Part shown: positions 56,220 to 64,000 of the stretch, piece after piece
Position numbering within the stretch: the stretch's first letter is position 1
How the letters are laid out: each line of letters starts with the position of its first letter
Source of the DNA: Pseudopedobacter sp035496935
Lineage (GTDB): Bacteria; Bacteroidota; Bacteroidia; Sphingobacteriales; Sphingobacteriaceae
Length of the DNA: 64,000 bases
Assembly: GCA_035496935.1 (NCBI GenBank)
Contig: DATJED010000004.1
Span: 62,001-126,000 of the forward strand
Reading direction: 5' to 3'
The notes under the pieces: model-generated
Seen by the model: only the letters and a program-made list of their open reading frames with translations
Databases searched by the model: none
Told to the model about the DNA's origin: nothing
Translations under genes and position numbers: made by a program

Positions 56220-56558
56220 TTATTTTTTTTGCCATATAGTTGTTCCTTTAGTATGTGATAACTTGAAATTATTCCAATCATCAATTGTCCAATCAGACGA
56301 AATTATATGACCAGAGCAGTTATAAACCATCTGGTTGCATGAGTAAAGAGAAGACGCACCGTTATACAATAAAAACAAATTATCATTATCAGATGAAAAA
56401 GCAGTCAGAACAGCGCCACTGTATATAGTACATTGTGTTTTTCCTTCTTTAATATCTTGAACCCACTGTAAATCATCTATTGATTTGCTATCGCAGAAAG
56501 TCAATACGTTTGCGTCGCCAATCTTTTCGCAAGAAAGGCAGAAGAAGCAGATAATCAT
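56220..56558 (-). CDS. Small lipoprotein, unknown function
   Basis: 112 residues with a short hydrophobic start and lipobox 'FFCLSCEK'. The body contains several cysteines ('LTFCDSK', 'QCTIYSG', 'SCNQMVYNCSGH') that may pair as disulfides. No homologue is recognised. It sits between the fucosidase at 56633 and the decayed T9SS region, and could belong to either group. Confidence 0.55.
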   Translation of the reverse strand: MIICFFCLSCEKIGDANVLTFCDSKSIDDLQWVQDIKEGKTQCTIYSGAVLTAFSSDNDNLFLLYNGASSLYSCNQMVYNCSGHIISSDWTIDDWNNFKLSHTKGTTIWQKK

Positions 56559-56632
56559 TGTTAAAAAAGCTAATTTTTTAATTCTTTAGTTGTATCAAAG
56601 TGTTTTTAAATTTGATGGTGATCACCGCTAGA

Positions 56633-58408
56633 TTATTTTACAGGATTAACATACAGCGCTTTTAAGTTAAACAGCTCTTTCCCGTTCTGTAACGGTTTAA
56701 CCCAAACTTTGTATTGCCCCTTGTTTTTTATAAAAGTGGTTATTACTCGTTGCTTAATAAACAGCATTGGTTTATGATTGTCAAAAGCGCCGGTGGTTAA
56801 GGTTCTGAAATAAAACTTTTCGTTGTTAAAATCTATCTGCCCTTCCTGCATCGCGTTTTCAGCAGAACAGCTATATTCAAGCGTCAACTGATAATCTCCG
56901 GGTTGGTCTATGTAAATATCAAACGCAAATCCGTCTGTAGTGTCTTTTAAACCTGTAATACAAGTTGTGTGTTTCCAATCTCCATAATAATGGCTGTAAG
57001 TAAAACTTCTAAGCTTGGCATTCCCTGTAAAATCTGCATCTGCTGCTTCCAATTTGTTCTCGTTAAACTGGGCAGATACTGTTAAGGGCAATTTCCCATA
57101 TGTTGATTCTTTTTGATAATCTAATTCAATTACGGTGTTAACGTTTTTCCTATATTTTTCTGGAAGCTGAATGTAAATCCCCTTATTATCCCTTCTGGAG
57201 TTAAGAACTTCTCCTCCATTTAAAACAGTTATTTTTGAAACTTTTGCAGGGAATCGAGGAACAAAAACCTCACCGTTATGCGGGTAATTCAAAATATGTA
57301 AATATTGTTTATGAGGTTTGGAAGTGCTAAATCCCCAGGGCTGTTGAGGAATTAGTCCACTGGTTGTTCCATAAATACTTTCGCCATTAACCTTCAACCA
57401 AGCTCCTACTTCTTTCAAAAATTTAATACTGTAGGGCGGGATATTTCCATCTCCATCTGGTCCGATATTCAGCATCAGGTTCCCTCCTTTCGAAGCGGCT
57501 TCTGCCAATAGCTTAATAATTTCTTCGGGCGATTTAAAATCGAGATCGTATTTAATGTAACCCCAGGAATCGTTATGGGTATAAATGGATTCCCAAGCGC
57601 CGTTTATTGGTTTTGCAGGCATTTCTGAATCTCCAAAATCGCGGTAGTCTCCTAACCCATGACCTACCCTGCTACTGAACAAACAATCGGGTTGATACTT
57701 TCTCAAATCATCTACAAAATTCTTTGTTTCCTCTTTGGTCATTCCGCCTGGAGTATCAAACCAAACAATTCCTAAAGGACCGTAATTACTCATTAACTCC
57801 TTCAATTGCGGAACAGCTTTTTCCTGATAATACTTTTTGTAATCCTTTTCGGATTCTTTATAATCCCAGCTATTTTTACCACCATTAGGTTCGTACCAAT
57901 CCTGAAACTGAGAATAGTAAAACCCGAATTTGACGCCCCTTTTTCGGGTCTCACTTGCCAAATCTTTCATCGGATCTTTACGGTACGGCGTGGCATCCAT
58001 AATATCATAATCTGTCACCTTTGAATTAAACATCGAGAAACCTTCATGATGTTTTGCTGTGATCACCATATATTTCATACCGGCATCTTCTGCCAGTTGT
58101 GCCCATTCGGCAGCATTAAATTTTGTCGGGTTGAAACTAGAAGCAACTTTTCTATATTCCCTAACCGGAATTTTAGCTTGGTTCATAATCCATTCTCCGC
58201 TGCCGTAATAGCGCTTTCCATTCCATTCCCCTGCTAATTTAGAATATAAGCCCCAATGGATAAACATCCCAAATTTTGCATCTTTAAACCATTGTGTTTT
58301 AGCATCATTGGTTTGATCAATATTGTTTCCCCACATTTCTTCCATGCCTTGTGCCATAGCATTAGAAACAGAAGTAATAAAACAGATTAAGATTAGAATA
58401 TATTTCAT
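56633..58408 (-). CDS. Alpha-L-fucosidase (GH29), second copy, with extra C-terminal domain
   Basis: 591 residues with a signal ending near 'SNAMAQ'. GH29 features are 'KFGMFIHWGLYSKLAGEWNG', 'KYMVITAKHHEGFSMF', 'GVKFGFYYSQFQDW' and the nucleophile Asp in 'LGIVWFDTPGGM'. It is longer than the first copy by a beta-rich domain (about 450-591) that begins 'KLPLTVSAQFNENKLEAADA' and resembles a carbohydrate-binding sandwich. Its ATG overlaps by 4 bp the frame-restored end of the upstream SGNH-hydrolase gene, so both lie in the susCD-side operon. Confidence 0.93.
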   Translation of the reverse strand: MKYILILICFITSVSNAMAQGMEEMWGNNIDQTNDAKTQWFKDAKFGMFIHWGLYSKLAGEWNGKRYYGSGEWIMNQAKIPVREYRKVASSFNPTKFNAAEWAQLAEDAGMKYMVITAKHHEGFSMFNSKVTDYDIMDATPYRKDPMKDLASETRKRGVKFGFYYSQFQDWYEPNGGKNSWDYKESEKDYKKYYQEKAVPQLKELMSNYGPLGIVWFDTPGGMTKEETKNFVDDLRKYQPDCLFSSRVGHGLGDYRDFGDSEMPAKPINGAWESIYTHNDSWGYIKYDLDFKSPEEIIKLLAEAASKGGNLMLNIGPDGDGNIPPYSIKFLKEVGAWLKVNGESIYGTTSGLIPQQPWGFSTSKPHKQYLHILNYPHNGEVFVPRFPAKVSKITVLNGGEVLNSRRDNKGIYIQLPEKYRKNVNTVIELDYQKESTYGKLPLTVSAQFNENKLEAADADFTGNAKLRSFTYSHYYGDWKHTTCITGLKDTTDGFAFDIYIDQPGDYQLTLEYSCSAENAMQEGQIDFNNEKFYFRTLTTGAFDNHKPMLFIKQRVITTFIKNKGQYKVWVKPLQNGKELFNLKALYVNPVK

Positions 58409-58454
58409 TTTTTTAAAGTTTTTAAAACAAATTCAACTATTGGTTGCGGATTAG

Positions 58455-59816
58455 CTAAGCTGTGCGGATGGTGCCTAAAGCCAGGTTTTGAATGATGGTA
58501 ATATTGCCTCCCGCACCTCTAATTAGTTTTGCAAAAGGAAGAGTGTTTTCATCTATCGGAGCAGCTTCATCCTCATCGGCAATCACATGTAACATAGGAT
58601 ATTTCCCTTTTACAATAGCTTTCACTTTATCCATAGGGCCATCTTTGCCAGCCTTTGCCTGCTCATCTGTTTGGTAACCAAAATCTGCTTTATAAATTCC
58701 CCAATCTTTTTTGCTTCCGGCACTTTTACCAAAACCTCCCGGCCAGCTTTTTATATCCATCACCGCATTATCGGCATAAATACAGGAAACTTTTTTGGGG
58801 TTGAGCGCCGCCCATGCGTAAATATAAATTCCGCCTCGGCTGTAACCTTCTAAAACTGCCTTTTTAGCTAAGCCCAATTTTTGCACATAAACATAAAAAT
58901 CATCCCATAGCTGGATCGCTTCCTTATTTCCATAAAGCTCTGCAACATCACAATACACTAAATGATAGCCTCGCTCCAACAACGCAATATCAGCCTGTGG
59001 CTGGTTACCAAAAAACCTAGCCCGCCATATCCAAGGATTTCCTTTTCTGGCCTTTTTAGGCTGAACAATGTGTGCTTGCCTTCCTTTAAAACTAAACTCA
59101 AAGTCTCTAAATCCATAAAAAGATTTTTCGGTTTTTTGTTCTTTAATGCCTTTGGAGATATCAGAATTATAAAATTTAGTATCCAGTAGCTCAAATAATC
59201 TTTTTGCAATGTAGTTGGCGCCTTCTGCATTTGGATGAACTTTATCAGGCATTAGGGTTTCTTTGTCTTTAAAAAGGCTGTGCAAATCAATGATTTCTAA
59301 ATTTTCTTCAAATGCAAGTTTTTCAATTGCGGGAATCATGAAATCTGTTACCGGCTTATCCCATATCCCGCTGGTATCAGTAGTAAAAAAAGTGATGGGC
59401 TTAAGCAAAATGATACGTGGCTTTGAAGCGAGGTTTTTAAACGTGTCAATCAAAGCTTTATAGTCATCATAATATTCTGAAAGGTATTTTCGGTTGATCA
59501 ACTTACTATCGTTACCTCCCAGCTTTATAAAAACAATATTTGGCTGACTTTTAATGGCATCTGAAAATGCAGACGTTTTCCAATAAGGCTTATTACCTTT
59601 TTTTAACAAGGTAGTGCTATTGACTCCATAGTTTGTTACTTGATAGCCATCACCCAACATTTGCTGTAACCTAGCAGGGTAACTTTGGGTTAACCTATCT
59701 GGCAAAAAAGCACCGTAAGTAATGCTATTACCTATACAAGCCACTTTGATTTTTGCATAAAGATTACCAGCATAGGCAAGCATTAAAAAAATTAAAGATA
59801 TTTTTAAGTATTTCAT
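58455..59816 (-). CDS. SGNH/GDSL esterase fused to alpha/beta hydrolase, C-terminus frameshifted
   Basis: 453 residues, exported. Domain 1 (about 22-210) is a GDSL esterase with block I 'ACIGNSITYG', block III 'KLGGNDSKL' and block V 'PDKVHPNAEG'. Domain 2 (about 235-453) is an alpha/beta hydrolase with Ser in 'LEGYSRGGIYIYAWAALNP', homologous to the protein at 46487. It ends abnormally: the frame leaves the family sequence at the AAAA run near 58485. One added A would restore 'KPGFRHHPHSLANPQP' and run to 58405, overlapping the next ATG by 4 bp. As written, domain 2 lacks its catalytic His. Confidence 0.85.
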   Translation of the reverse strand: MKYLKISLIFLMLAYAGNLYAKIKVACIGNSITYGAFLPDRLTQSYPARLQQMLGDGYQVTNYGVNSTTLLKKGNKPYWKTSAFSDAIKSQPNIVFIKLGGNDSKLINRKYLSEYYDDYKALIDTFKNLASKPRIILLKPITFFTTDTSGIWDKPVTDFMIPAIEKLAFEENLEIIDLHSLFKDKETLMPDKVHPNAEGANYIAKRLFELLDTKFYNSDISKGIKEQKTEKSFYGFRDFEFSFKGRQAHIVQPKKARKGNPWIWRARFFGNQPQADIALLERGYHLVYCDVAELYGNKEAIQLWDDFYVYVQKLGLAKKAVLEGYSRGGIYIYAWAALNPKKVSCIYADNAVMDIKSWPGGFGKSAGSKKDWGIYKADFGYQTDEQAKAGKDGPMDKVKAIVKGKYPMLHVIADEDEAAPIDENTLPFAKLIRGAGGNITIIQNLALGTIRTA

Positions 59817-61004
59817 TTACCGAGGATTATTCACCAAAAACCAAGGAATTCTGATGGCGTTTCCTGCGGTTCTTTCTGTGGATTGATTGATGATTATTTT
59901 TAGCTTGTGTTTACCTTTATCTAAATCATCAGCAAGCATTAGGTAACGAGGTAAATGTAGTTTTTTACTGTATTGGGTATAAATATCAATCGGTTCAAAA
60001 TGCTTTCCGTCTATTTCATACTCGATTACTCCCGCATCCGGACCTGACAATACAGCAATACCTAATGCGTTTCCCTTAAATTTTAATTCGAAGCTAGCGC
60101 CATTTCCTTTGCCTTCTAAAATTGGGATATTTACAAAACCTTTTCTGGTCGAGACTTTATCTATAGGTTTCCAGTTCGGTATAATTTTAAAGCCTTTCTC
60201 TTTCCCGACTTTATTTGTTGGCAAATAAACTCCATCGTTATAATTTCCGGCATCAAGCGGAACATCCAATTGATGAGCCGAGATTTGTTGTGGAACATTG
60301 TTCTTAAAATCACCATTGAAAACAGTACTAATGGTGTTGAAATATAAACGCTGGCCGAAAGGCGATGGATGGAGGTTTTTAAAATCTTTTTCCCAGGTAA
60401 ACTCGCCTGCATCTATTCTATCGGTAATTTCTTTGGCCAAATTTATAAATGGCAAATGGTAATATTTAGCAATATCTTCATGCACTTTAACCTCTCTTGG
60501 TATTTTTCCGGCTCTATAATCAGCCATTTTATCCTGATCTACAAAAGCCATCATTACAATGTCTGTATTAGGATTGACTCTTAAAGTATGCCGGATAATC
60601 CCTTCCAAAGCTCTGCGCTGTGTTTTTTCATTGGTACCATTAACGGCATCGTTTACTGCCGACTCTACAAAAAGTAAATCTACTTTTGCTGTATCTAATA
60701 AATCTCTTTGTATCCTAAAAGCATGAGGCAAACTCCCTAAAGACGGAATTCCGGCATTTATAAATTTGAATTTAGTTTCGGGGTACTTTTCTTTTAAGCT
60801 TTGAGAAACCATATCTCGCCAACCATCCATGTTGGTGATAGACCCACCTAAATAAGCTACTGTAATCTTCTTTTTCTTTAAAATTAGGTAAGCAGTGTTT
60901 TGCAGTTTACCGTTATAGGTAATGTAATCAGTACTTTTCTTTTGCGCAAAAACATTATTATAAAGCAATAATAAAAGCGCAATCCATAAAATATTTTTTT
61001 TCAT
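59817..61004 (-). CDS. Exported SGNH/GDSL hydrolase with C-terminal beta domain
   Basis: 395 residues with a signal ending near 'NNVFAQ'. SGNH blocks are 'VAYLGGSITN' (block I with Gly-Gly-Ser), 'VESAVNDAVNG' (Asn-Asp) and 'LHPSPFGQRLY' (catalytic His). The remaining part (about 235-395) is a beta-sandwich with 'GNGASFELKFKGNALGIAVL'. It likely removes acetyl or other acyl groups from the polysaccharide. Its stop codon abuts the start of the fused SGNH-hydrolase gene directly, with no gap, showing tight operon structure. Confidence 0.88.
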   Translation of the reverse strand: MKKNILWIALLLLLYNNVFAQKKSTDYITYNGKLQNTAYLILKKKKITVAYLGGSITNMDGWRDMVSQSLKEKYPETKFKFINAGIPSLGSLPHAFRIQRDLLDTAKVDLLFVESAVNDAVNGTNEKTQRRALEGIIRHTLRVNPNTDIVMMAFVDQDKMADYRAGKIPREVKVHEDIAKYYHLPFINLAKEITDRIDAGEFTWEKDFKNLHPSPFGQRLYFNTISTVFNGDFKNNVPQQISAHQLDVPLDAGNYNDGVYLPTNKVGKEKGFKIIPNWKPIDKVSTRKGFVNIPILEGKGNGASFELKFKGNALGIAVLSGPDAGVIEYEIDGKHFEPIDIYTQYSKKLHLPRYLMLADDLDKGKHKLKIIINQSTERTAGNAIRIPWFLVNNPR

Positions 61005-61167
61005 TTTATCAGTAAATCACTATCAATCTAATTTGCCGGTACATTTTACCATCCGTATATGCTTTGTTTTATTTTAGCTGTAATATAATAAGGGTAGCAT
61101 TTTACCGGGCGTGACCTCTGGCACTCTACGCATCCGCTTTGTAATTTATAGGATTAAATTTTAGTGG

Positions 61168-61385
61168 TATACTCTTGAACAGGAATTTAGCCCTATTCAT
61201 GATCCACTCGACCGCCATTTACCTGCTGATGACCCGATAAACACCACCCTTATTAATGCATAAGCAACAAAATGTACAAACATTTCGCTACCATGCCATG
61301 CGTTCATTCTTCGATAATGCTTCCTGAACAATTACAGGACGCACCATCAGAAGAACCGCAAATGACAGGATGCTTTTATAAATAT
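61168..61385 (-). pseudogene. Fossil N-terminus of a third GH29 alpha-L-fucosidase
   Basis: Reading the minus strand in shifting frames gives 'FAVLLMVRPVIVQEALSKNE' with 'RMAW' and a stop, then 'MFVHFVAYA', then 'AVEWIMNRAKFPVQEYT'. These align in order with the first fucosidase: 'FSFLILTQSVSAQEKLSKDE', 'RMEWW', 'MFIHWGVYA' and 'AEWIMNRCKIPVAEY'. Frameshifts and stops show it is dead. It lies between susD and the SGNH gene, inside the operon. The rest of the gap (61005-61167, 61386-61440) shows nothing further. Confidence 0.75.
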
Positions 61386-61440
61386 TAATATTTTATCATC
61401 TTTTAAATTGGTTCTGAGCTATAGATTAGTATTCCTAAAT

Positions 61441-61485
61441 AAAAAAACACAGCCCCTATCATCTTCTTTATGATCAGTGTTTTTG
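61441..61485 (-). terminator. Likely terminator after susD
   Basis: On the minus strand, 5 bp after the susD stop, AAAAACAC pairs with GTGTTTTTT around an inner ATCAT/ATGAT helix, followed by a seven-T run. It may partly separate the susCD transcript from the downstream enzyme genes. Confidence 0.5.
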
Positions 61486-61489
61486 GCCA

Positions 61490-62914
61490 TTAAAAATTAG
61501 GGTTGACATCCTGCTCTGCTTGAGGGATTGGAAAAAGCAAATGCTCATCATCTACCGTTACCCCTACTTTAGCCATGGCTTCTTTCAGTTTGCCAAAGCG
61601 TAACAAATCCCATCTTCTCTGTCCCTCGCCACAAAGCTCTCTTGCCCTTTCCGCTAATAGCATATCTACAAATGCTTCAGGTGTTGGTGTATTTATCAGA
61701 TTAAATTCGTCTGTTGCTAAAGTTAAACCGGCTCTTTTTCTAATGGTATTAATGCCATTGAATTTATTCGGATCATTAGGATTAATGTTATTCATTGCTT
61801 CAGATTGTAGTAAATAAACTTCTGCCAATCTTAATACATACCAATCTGTTCTGGAGTTATTGTCTTTTTTCCATTGGCTATCTCTAAATTTGTAAATAAA
61901 AGGAGTTACTGCTTGTCCATTCGCCGTATTTGCTACGCTGTAGGTTTTTCTCACATCTCTACTTCCTTCCGGAAAACCATTGTTAAAAAACTCATTCTGA
62001 ACAAGAAAAGAACCATATCCGCCTAATACAGTCGGATAAAACATTCTTAGCGTAATGTTAGCTACATTTGGTGCGGTGCCAAAACGCACTGCAAATACCA
62101 CCTCTTTGTTGTATTTATTGTCCGAACTAAAAATATCTGCATAATTATTTAGCAAAGCATAAGAACCTGTATCACCTATTACCTTATTACAGGCGGTAAG
62201 TGCATCTTGACTATCTGTTGGTTGAGCTTCTGTAGATTTTGCCCTAGTTAAATAAACTTTAGCTAATAAAGCAGAGGAAGCTCCAGCAGATACTCTTCCC
62301 TTTTCTGCGGCAGCAATATCTTTTTCTGCAAAACAGTTTAGCTCTGCAAATTTAAGATCTTCTATAATCTGATTGTAAAGTGACGCCAAAGTCGCTTTTG
62401 GTGGATATAAGTTAGGATCACTTGCACTAACTGGTTCGGTAATTAAAGGAACTTCGCCATAAGCCGTTAGTAAATTAAAATAAGCCAATGCTCTTAAAAA
62501 ACGGGCGTTCCCTATAATATTGTTCTTTTTAGCTTCATCCATAGTTATTGCAGGAACATAAAAAATCACATCGTTGGCATTCCGTATCATTTTATAATTG
62601 TTGTTATACCAATTGCTGATTTCGCCGTTTACCGCAGTAAATGTATGCTGGGTAATTGTATTACGGTCAGCAGAACCTGCGCCTGCATACATTAAATCTG
62701 CACCATTCTCAGACACCACATAAACCGTACGCTGGTAGTACCCTTGTGGTTGCATGGTACTGAATACACCATTCAACGCCGCAACAGCATCTTTCTCGTT
62801 TTTATAAAAATTAGTTGGTGTTAAAAAACTATTAGGATTTTCGGTAAGAAACTTCTCGCAAGAGGTAAAAGTGAATATTGCCAAAAGAAGAAGTAAATAG
62901 TTATGTTTTTTCAT
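61490..62914 (-). CDS. SusD/RagB-type glycan-binding outer-membrane lipoprotein
   Basis: From ATG 62914 the protein has 474 residues with lipobox 'FTFTSCEKFL'. It shows the family features 'NPNSFLTPTNFYKNEKDAVA' near the N-terminus, TPR-like helices with 'ARFLRALAYFNLLTAYGEVP' (about 115-134), and the C-terminal 'RERARELCGEGQRRWDLLRF' pattern (as 'AERARELCGEGQRRWDLLRF'). It forms the lid of the SusC transporter and captures oligosaccharides. The susC gene ends 57 bp upstream. The sugar is unknown. Confidence 0.96.
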   Translation of the reverse strand: MKKHNYLLLLLAIFTFTSCEKFLTENPNSFLTPTNFYKNEKDAVAALNGVFSTMQPQGYYQRTVYVVSENGADLMYAGAGSADRNTITQHTFTAVNGEISNWYNNNYKMIRNANDVIFYVPAITMDEAKKNNIIGNARFLRALAYFNLLTAYGEVPLITEPVSASDPNLYPPKATLASLYNQIIEDLKFAELNCFAEKDIAAAEKGRVSAGASSALLAKVYLTRAKSTEAQPTDSQDALTACNKVIGDTGSYALLNNYADIFSSDNKYNKEVVFAVRFGTAPNVANITLRMFYPTVLGGYGSFLVQNEFFNNGFPEGSRDVRKTYSVANTANGQAVTPFIYKFRDSQWKKDNNSRTDWYVLRLAEVYLLQSEAMNNINPNDPNKFNGINTIRKRAGLTLATDEFNLINTPTPEAFVDMLLAERARELCGEGQRRWDLLRFGKLKEAMAKVGVTVDDEHLLFPIPQAEQDVNPNF

Positions 62915-62970
62915 TATCTTTTTATTAAAAGTTAATCTGGTTTTGATAGCGTTATTCATATTTTTAAACA

Positions 62971-64000
62971 TTAAAATCCAAATTTTAATCCCAAAATAAA
63001 CGTTCTTGACGCTGGGTAAGAATTGACATCTGCTCCTAAACTTAAATTCTGAGAACCTGTATTTTGGCTGGTAGAAGCTGAATTACGCGTATCAAAAGAG
63101 TTAATTTCTGGATTATAGCCCGTGTAATTGGTTAGCATATAAAGATTTTGTGCGGTTAAATATACCGTGGAGCTTTTAAATACTTTAGAGCTTTTTGCAA
63201 GCGGAATGTTATAGGCCAACGATACTGTTTGTAACCTTAAATAACTACCGTCTTCTAAATAACGGCTTACTACCCCGGTACTTTTTTCTGTTGTACTAAA
63301 CTCTCTGGGTAAGGTGTTACTGGTATTTGGGCCACTCCAGGCGTTCAGCATTTCGGTGTATTGATTAGTGGTAGTCCCTCCATTATGTGAATATTTAGAT
63401 AGGTTTAATATTTTATTTCCATGTACACCTTGTATAAACACAGAAAGGTCGAAGTTTTTATAGGTTAAATTGTTATTAATGCTATAAATAAACTTTGGAG
63501 CGGCCTGTCCTATAATATCACGGTCGTCACCATTAATGATTTTGTTTCCATCCCTATCACGAATAATGGCATCACCAGGTACTACCCCTGTTCTCCCGGC
63601 GGCATCAATCTGTTCTTGAGTTTGCCAAATTCCATCAAAATAATACCCGTAAAAAGATCCAATAGGTTGCCCAACCCGTAAAATGGAAGGCGCCAGACCG
63701 TTTGGCACTATATAAGCCCCTGTGCTACCTACTAAAACATCATCAGTTCCATTCATATCTAGCACTTTATTTTTATTGGTTGAATAATTTAAAGTAGTAG
63801 ACCATTTAAAATCTTCTGTTTCGATATTTCTTGAGTTTAGTGAAAACTCAAATCCTTGGTTTTGAACTTTACCCGCGTTTAATAATATGGAAGAGAAGCC
63901 AGATGATTGAGGAACTGAAACGTTTAATAACAGATCAGACGTTTGTTTATGGTAGTAATCTGCAGTAATTGATAAGCGGTTATTAAATAAACCAATATCG
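62971..64000 (-). CDS. SusC/RagA-type TonB-dependent receptor, C-terminal part
   Basis: The frame is open to the window edge, so the start lies beyond 64000. About 343 residues of the outer-membrane barrel are visible. They include 'LSITADYYHKQTSDLLLNVS', 'NAGKVQNQGFEFSLNSRNIE', 'GQPIGSFYGYYFDGIWQTQE', 'PKFIYSINNNLTYKNFDLSV', 'LRLQTVSLAYNIP' and the C-terminal 'SRTFILGLKFGF' ending in Phe. These match the SusC family closely. It imports oligosaccharides with TonB energy, paired with the SusD protein downstream. Confidence 0.96.
   Translation of the reverse strand, partial: DIGLFNNRLSITADYYHKQTSDLLLNVSVPQSSGFSSILLNAGKVQNQGFEFSLNSRNIETEDFKWSTTLNYSTNKNKVLDMNGTDDVLVGSTGAYIVPNGLAPSILRVGQPIGSFYGYYFDGIWQTQEQIDAAGRTGVVPGDAIIRDRDGNKIINGDDRDIIGQAAPKFIYSINNNLTYKNFDLSVFIQGVHGNKILNLSKYSHNGGTTTNQYTEMLNAWSGPNTSNTLPREFSTTEKSTGVVSRYLEDGSYLRLQTVSLAYNIPLAKSSKVFKSSTVYLTAQNLYMLTNYTGYNPEINSFDTRNSASTSQNTGSQNLSLGADVNSYPASRTFILGLKFGF

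Noticed and set aside
58958..59230. Minus-strand alternative frame inside the SGNH-hydrolase gene
   Set aside because: It overlaps the region coding for strongly conserved motifs in another frame, so it is a shadow and not a gene.
1..64000. CRISPR arrays, prophage genes, transposases, rRNA genes
   Set aside because: No regularly spaced direct repeats, phage structural genes, transposase motifs or rRNA segments were recognised on reading; absence was judged by eye only.

Overview
The window comes from an AT-rich Bacteroidota chromosome, most probably a member of the Sphingobacteriaceae close to Pedobacter. This is an inference. It rests on the absence of Shine-Dalgarno sites, TAnnTTTG-like -7 boxes near several starts, a gldB gliding/T9SS lipoprotein gene, C-terminal type IX secretion tails, a SusC/SusD pair, and glycan-degrading genes encoding proteins with lipoprotein signals.

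Positions 1-26700 are mainly a conserved housekeeping half. It holds a 3' DUF72 fragment, tRNA-Met(CAU), a START-like protein, an LptF/LptG permease, ribBA, an outer-membrane barrel, nadE, a PorT-like barrel with gldB, GAPDH plus a GNAT enzyme, and the str operon written on the minus strand (rpsL-rpsG-fusA-rpsJ). Between rpsL and yjdM lies a small accessory island. It carries an antitoxin, a ParE-like toxin with a one-base frameshift, a DUF2971 gene and a structured element resembling Flavo-1 RNA. After it come dnaK with an elaborate upstream region, a luciferase-like oxidoreductase, a glycerophosphodiesterase lipoprotein plus glpD, a sensor histidine kinase, a second DUF72 gene, and a stress group (manganese catalase, thioredoxin-fold protein, DUF6766 membrane protein).

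Positions 27980-64000 form a large polysaccharide-utilization region. Its left part has a GH2 enzyme with mannonate dehydratase (uxuA), a GH3 enzyme, three AraC regulators, an L-rhamnose mutarotase, PEP synthase, a jelly-roll lyase-like lipoprotein, a right-handed beta-helix protein, a GH105 unsaturated-uronyl hydrolase, and a sorbosone-dehydrogenase-like protein with a cytochrome c. Its right part, all on the minus strand, runs from a SusC/SusD pair through two SGNH proteins, two GH29 alpha-L-fucosidases, a sulfatase, a GH43-like enzyme, a large modular T9SS protein and an alpha/beta hydrolase. Together they suggest import and stepwise breakdown of a sulfated, esterified acidic glycan containing fucose and/or rhamnose and uronic acid. 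The actual polymer cannot be read from the sequence.

The glycan region is visibly decaying in places. There is an internal-deletion remnant of a large T9SS protein, a second fossil of the same family, a fossil of a third fucosidase beside susD, and a single-base frameshift removing the end of an SGNH-hydrolase fusion. No rRNA, CRISPR array, prophage or insertion sequence was recognised.
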